Below are positions 6,523 to 6,527 of a DNA stretch of 6,527 nt, in pieces; positions within the stretch are counted from its first letter, which is position 1, and each line of letters starts with the position of its first letter. The translations under genes were made by a program, and so were the position numbers. The stretch is from an uncultured Prevotella sp. (GTDB taxonomy: Bacteria; Bacteroidota; Bacteroidia; Bacteroidales; Bacteroidaceae), in the NCBI GenBank assembly GCA_900314365.1, contig OMVH01000225.1, positions 1 through 6,527 on the forward strand. The letters are read 5' to 3'. Below the pieces are notes generated by a model. The model did no database searches and was not told the DNA's origin. It saw only the letters and a list, made by a program, of their open reading frames with translations.

Positions 6523-6527
6523 CCCGA

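Overview
The window looks like a piece of a Bacteroidetes chromosome, most likely Prevotella or a close relative. Its core is a SusC/SusD-type outer-membrane uptake pair on the minus strand. Upstream regions are A-rich and lack Shine-Dalgarno sequences, and there are matches to the Bacteroidetes -7 element (TAnnTTTG). The MazG-like and AraC-like sequences also resemble Prevotella proteins. The genus is inferred from style, not from a marker gene.

Layout, left to right. Positions 1-434 hold no intact gene. They contain an AT-rich stretch, a symmetric 112-bp array of 22-bp tandem repeats (86-197), the last ~35 codons of an outer-membrane beta-barrel reading frame on the plus strand (ending at 290), and a strong, probably bidirectional terminator hairpin (about 356-405). 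A small MazG-like gene follows at 435-746, minus strand. Next is an AraC-family regulator (799-1166, minus) that has lost its middle: the N-terminal sensor start and the C-terminal half of the DNA-binding domain remain, in different frames. A large inverted repeat lies just upstream of it (1184-1258). A hairpin near 1312-1345 probably ends the susCD transcript. The susD-like lipoprotein gene (1405-3051) and susC-like TonB-dependent receptor gene (3064-6267) fill the rest; susC is transcribed first and the two are 12 nt apart. The right end (6268-6527) is the susC leader, with a Bacteroidetes-type promoter and a possible 34-residue leader ORF.

Function. SusC and SusD should form one outer-membrane complex: the lipoprotein SusD caps the SusC barrel and captures an oligosaccharide (or, in some relatives, a peptide) that SusC imports with TonB energy. 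No glycoside hydrolase, surface glycan-binding protein, sigma/anti-sigma pair or hybrid two-component sensor lies in the window, so the substrate cannot be named. The nearest regulator is the broken AraC gene.

I found no clearly new multi-gene system. The parts most worth a second look are the symmetric repeat array, its partial resemblance to the susC leader, the leader ORF, and the inverted repeat in front of the deleted AraC gene.
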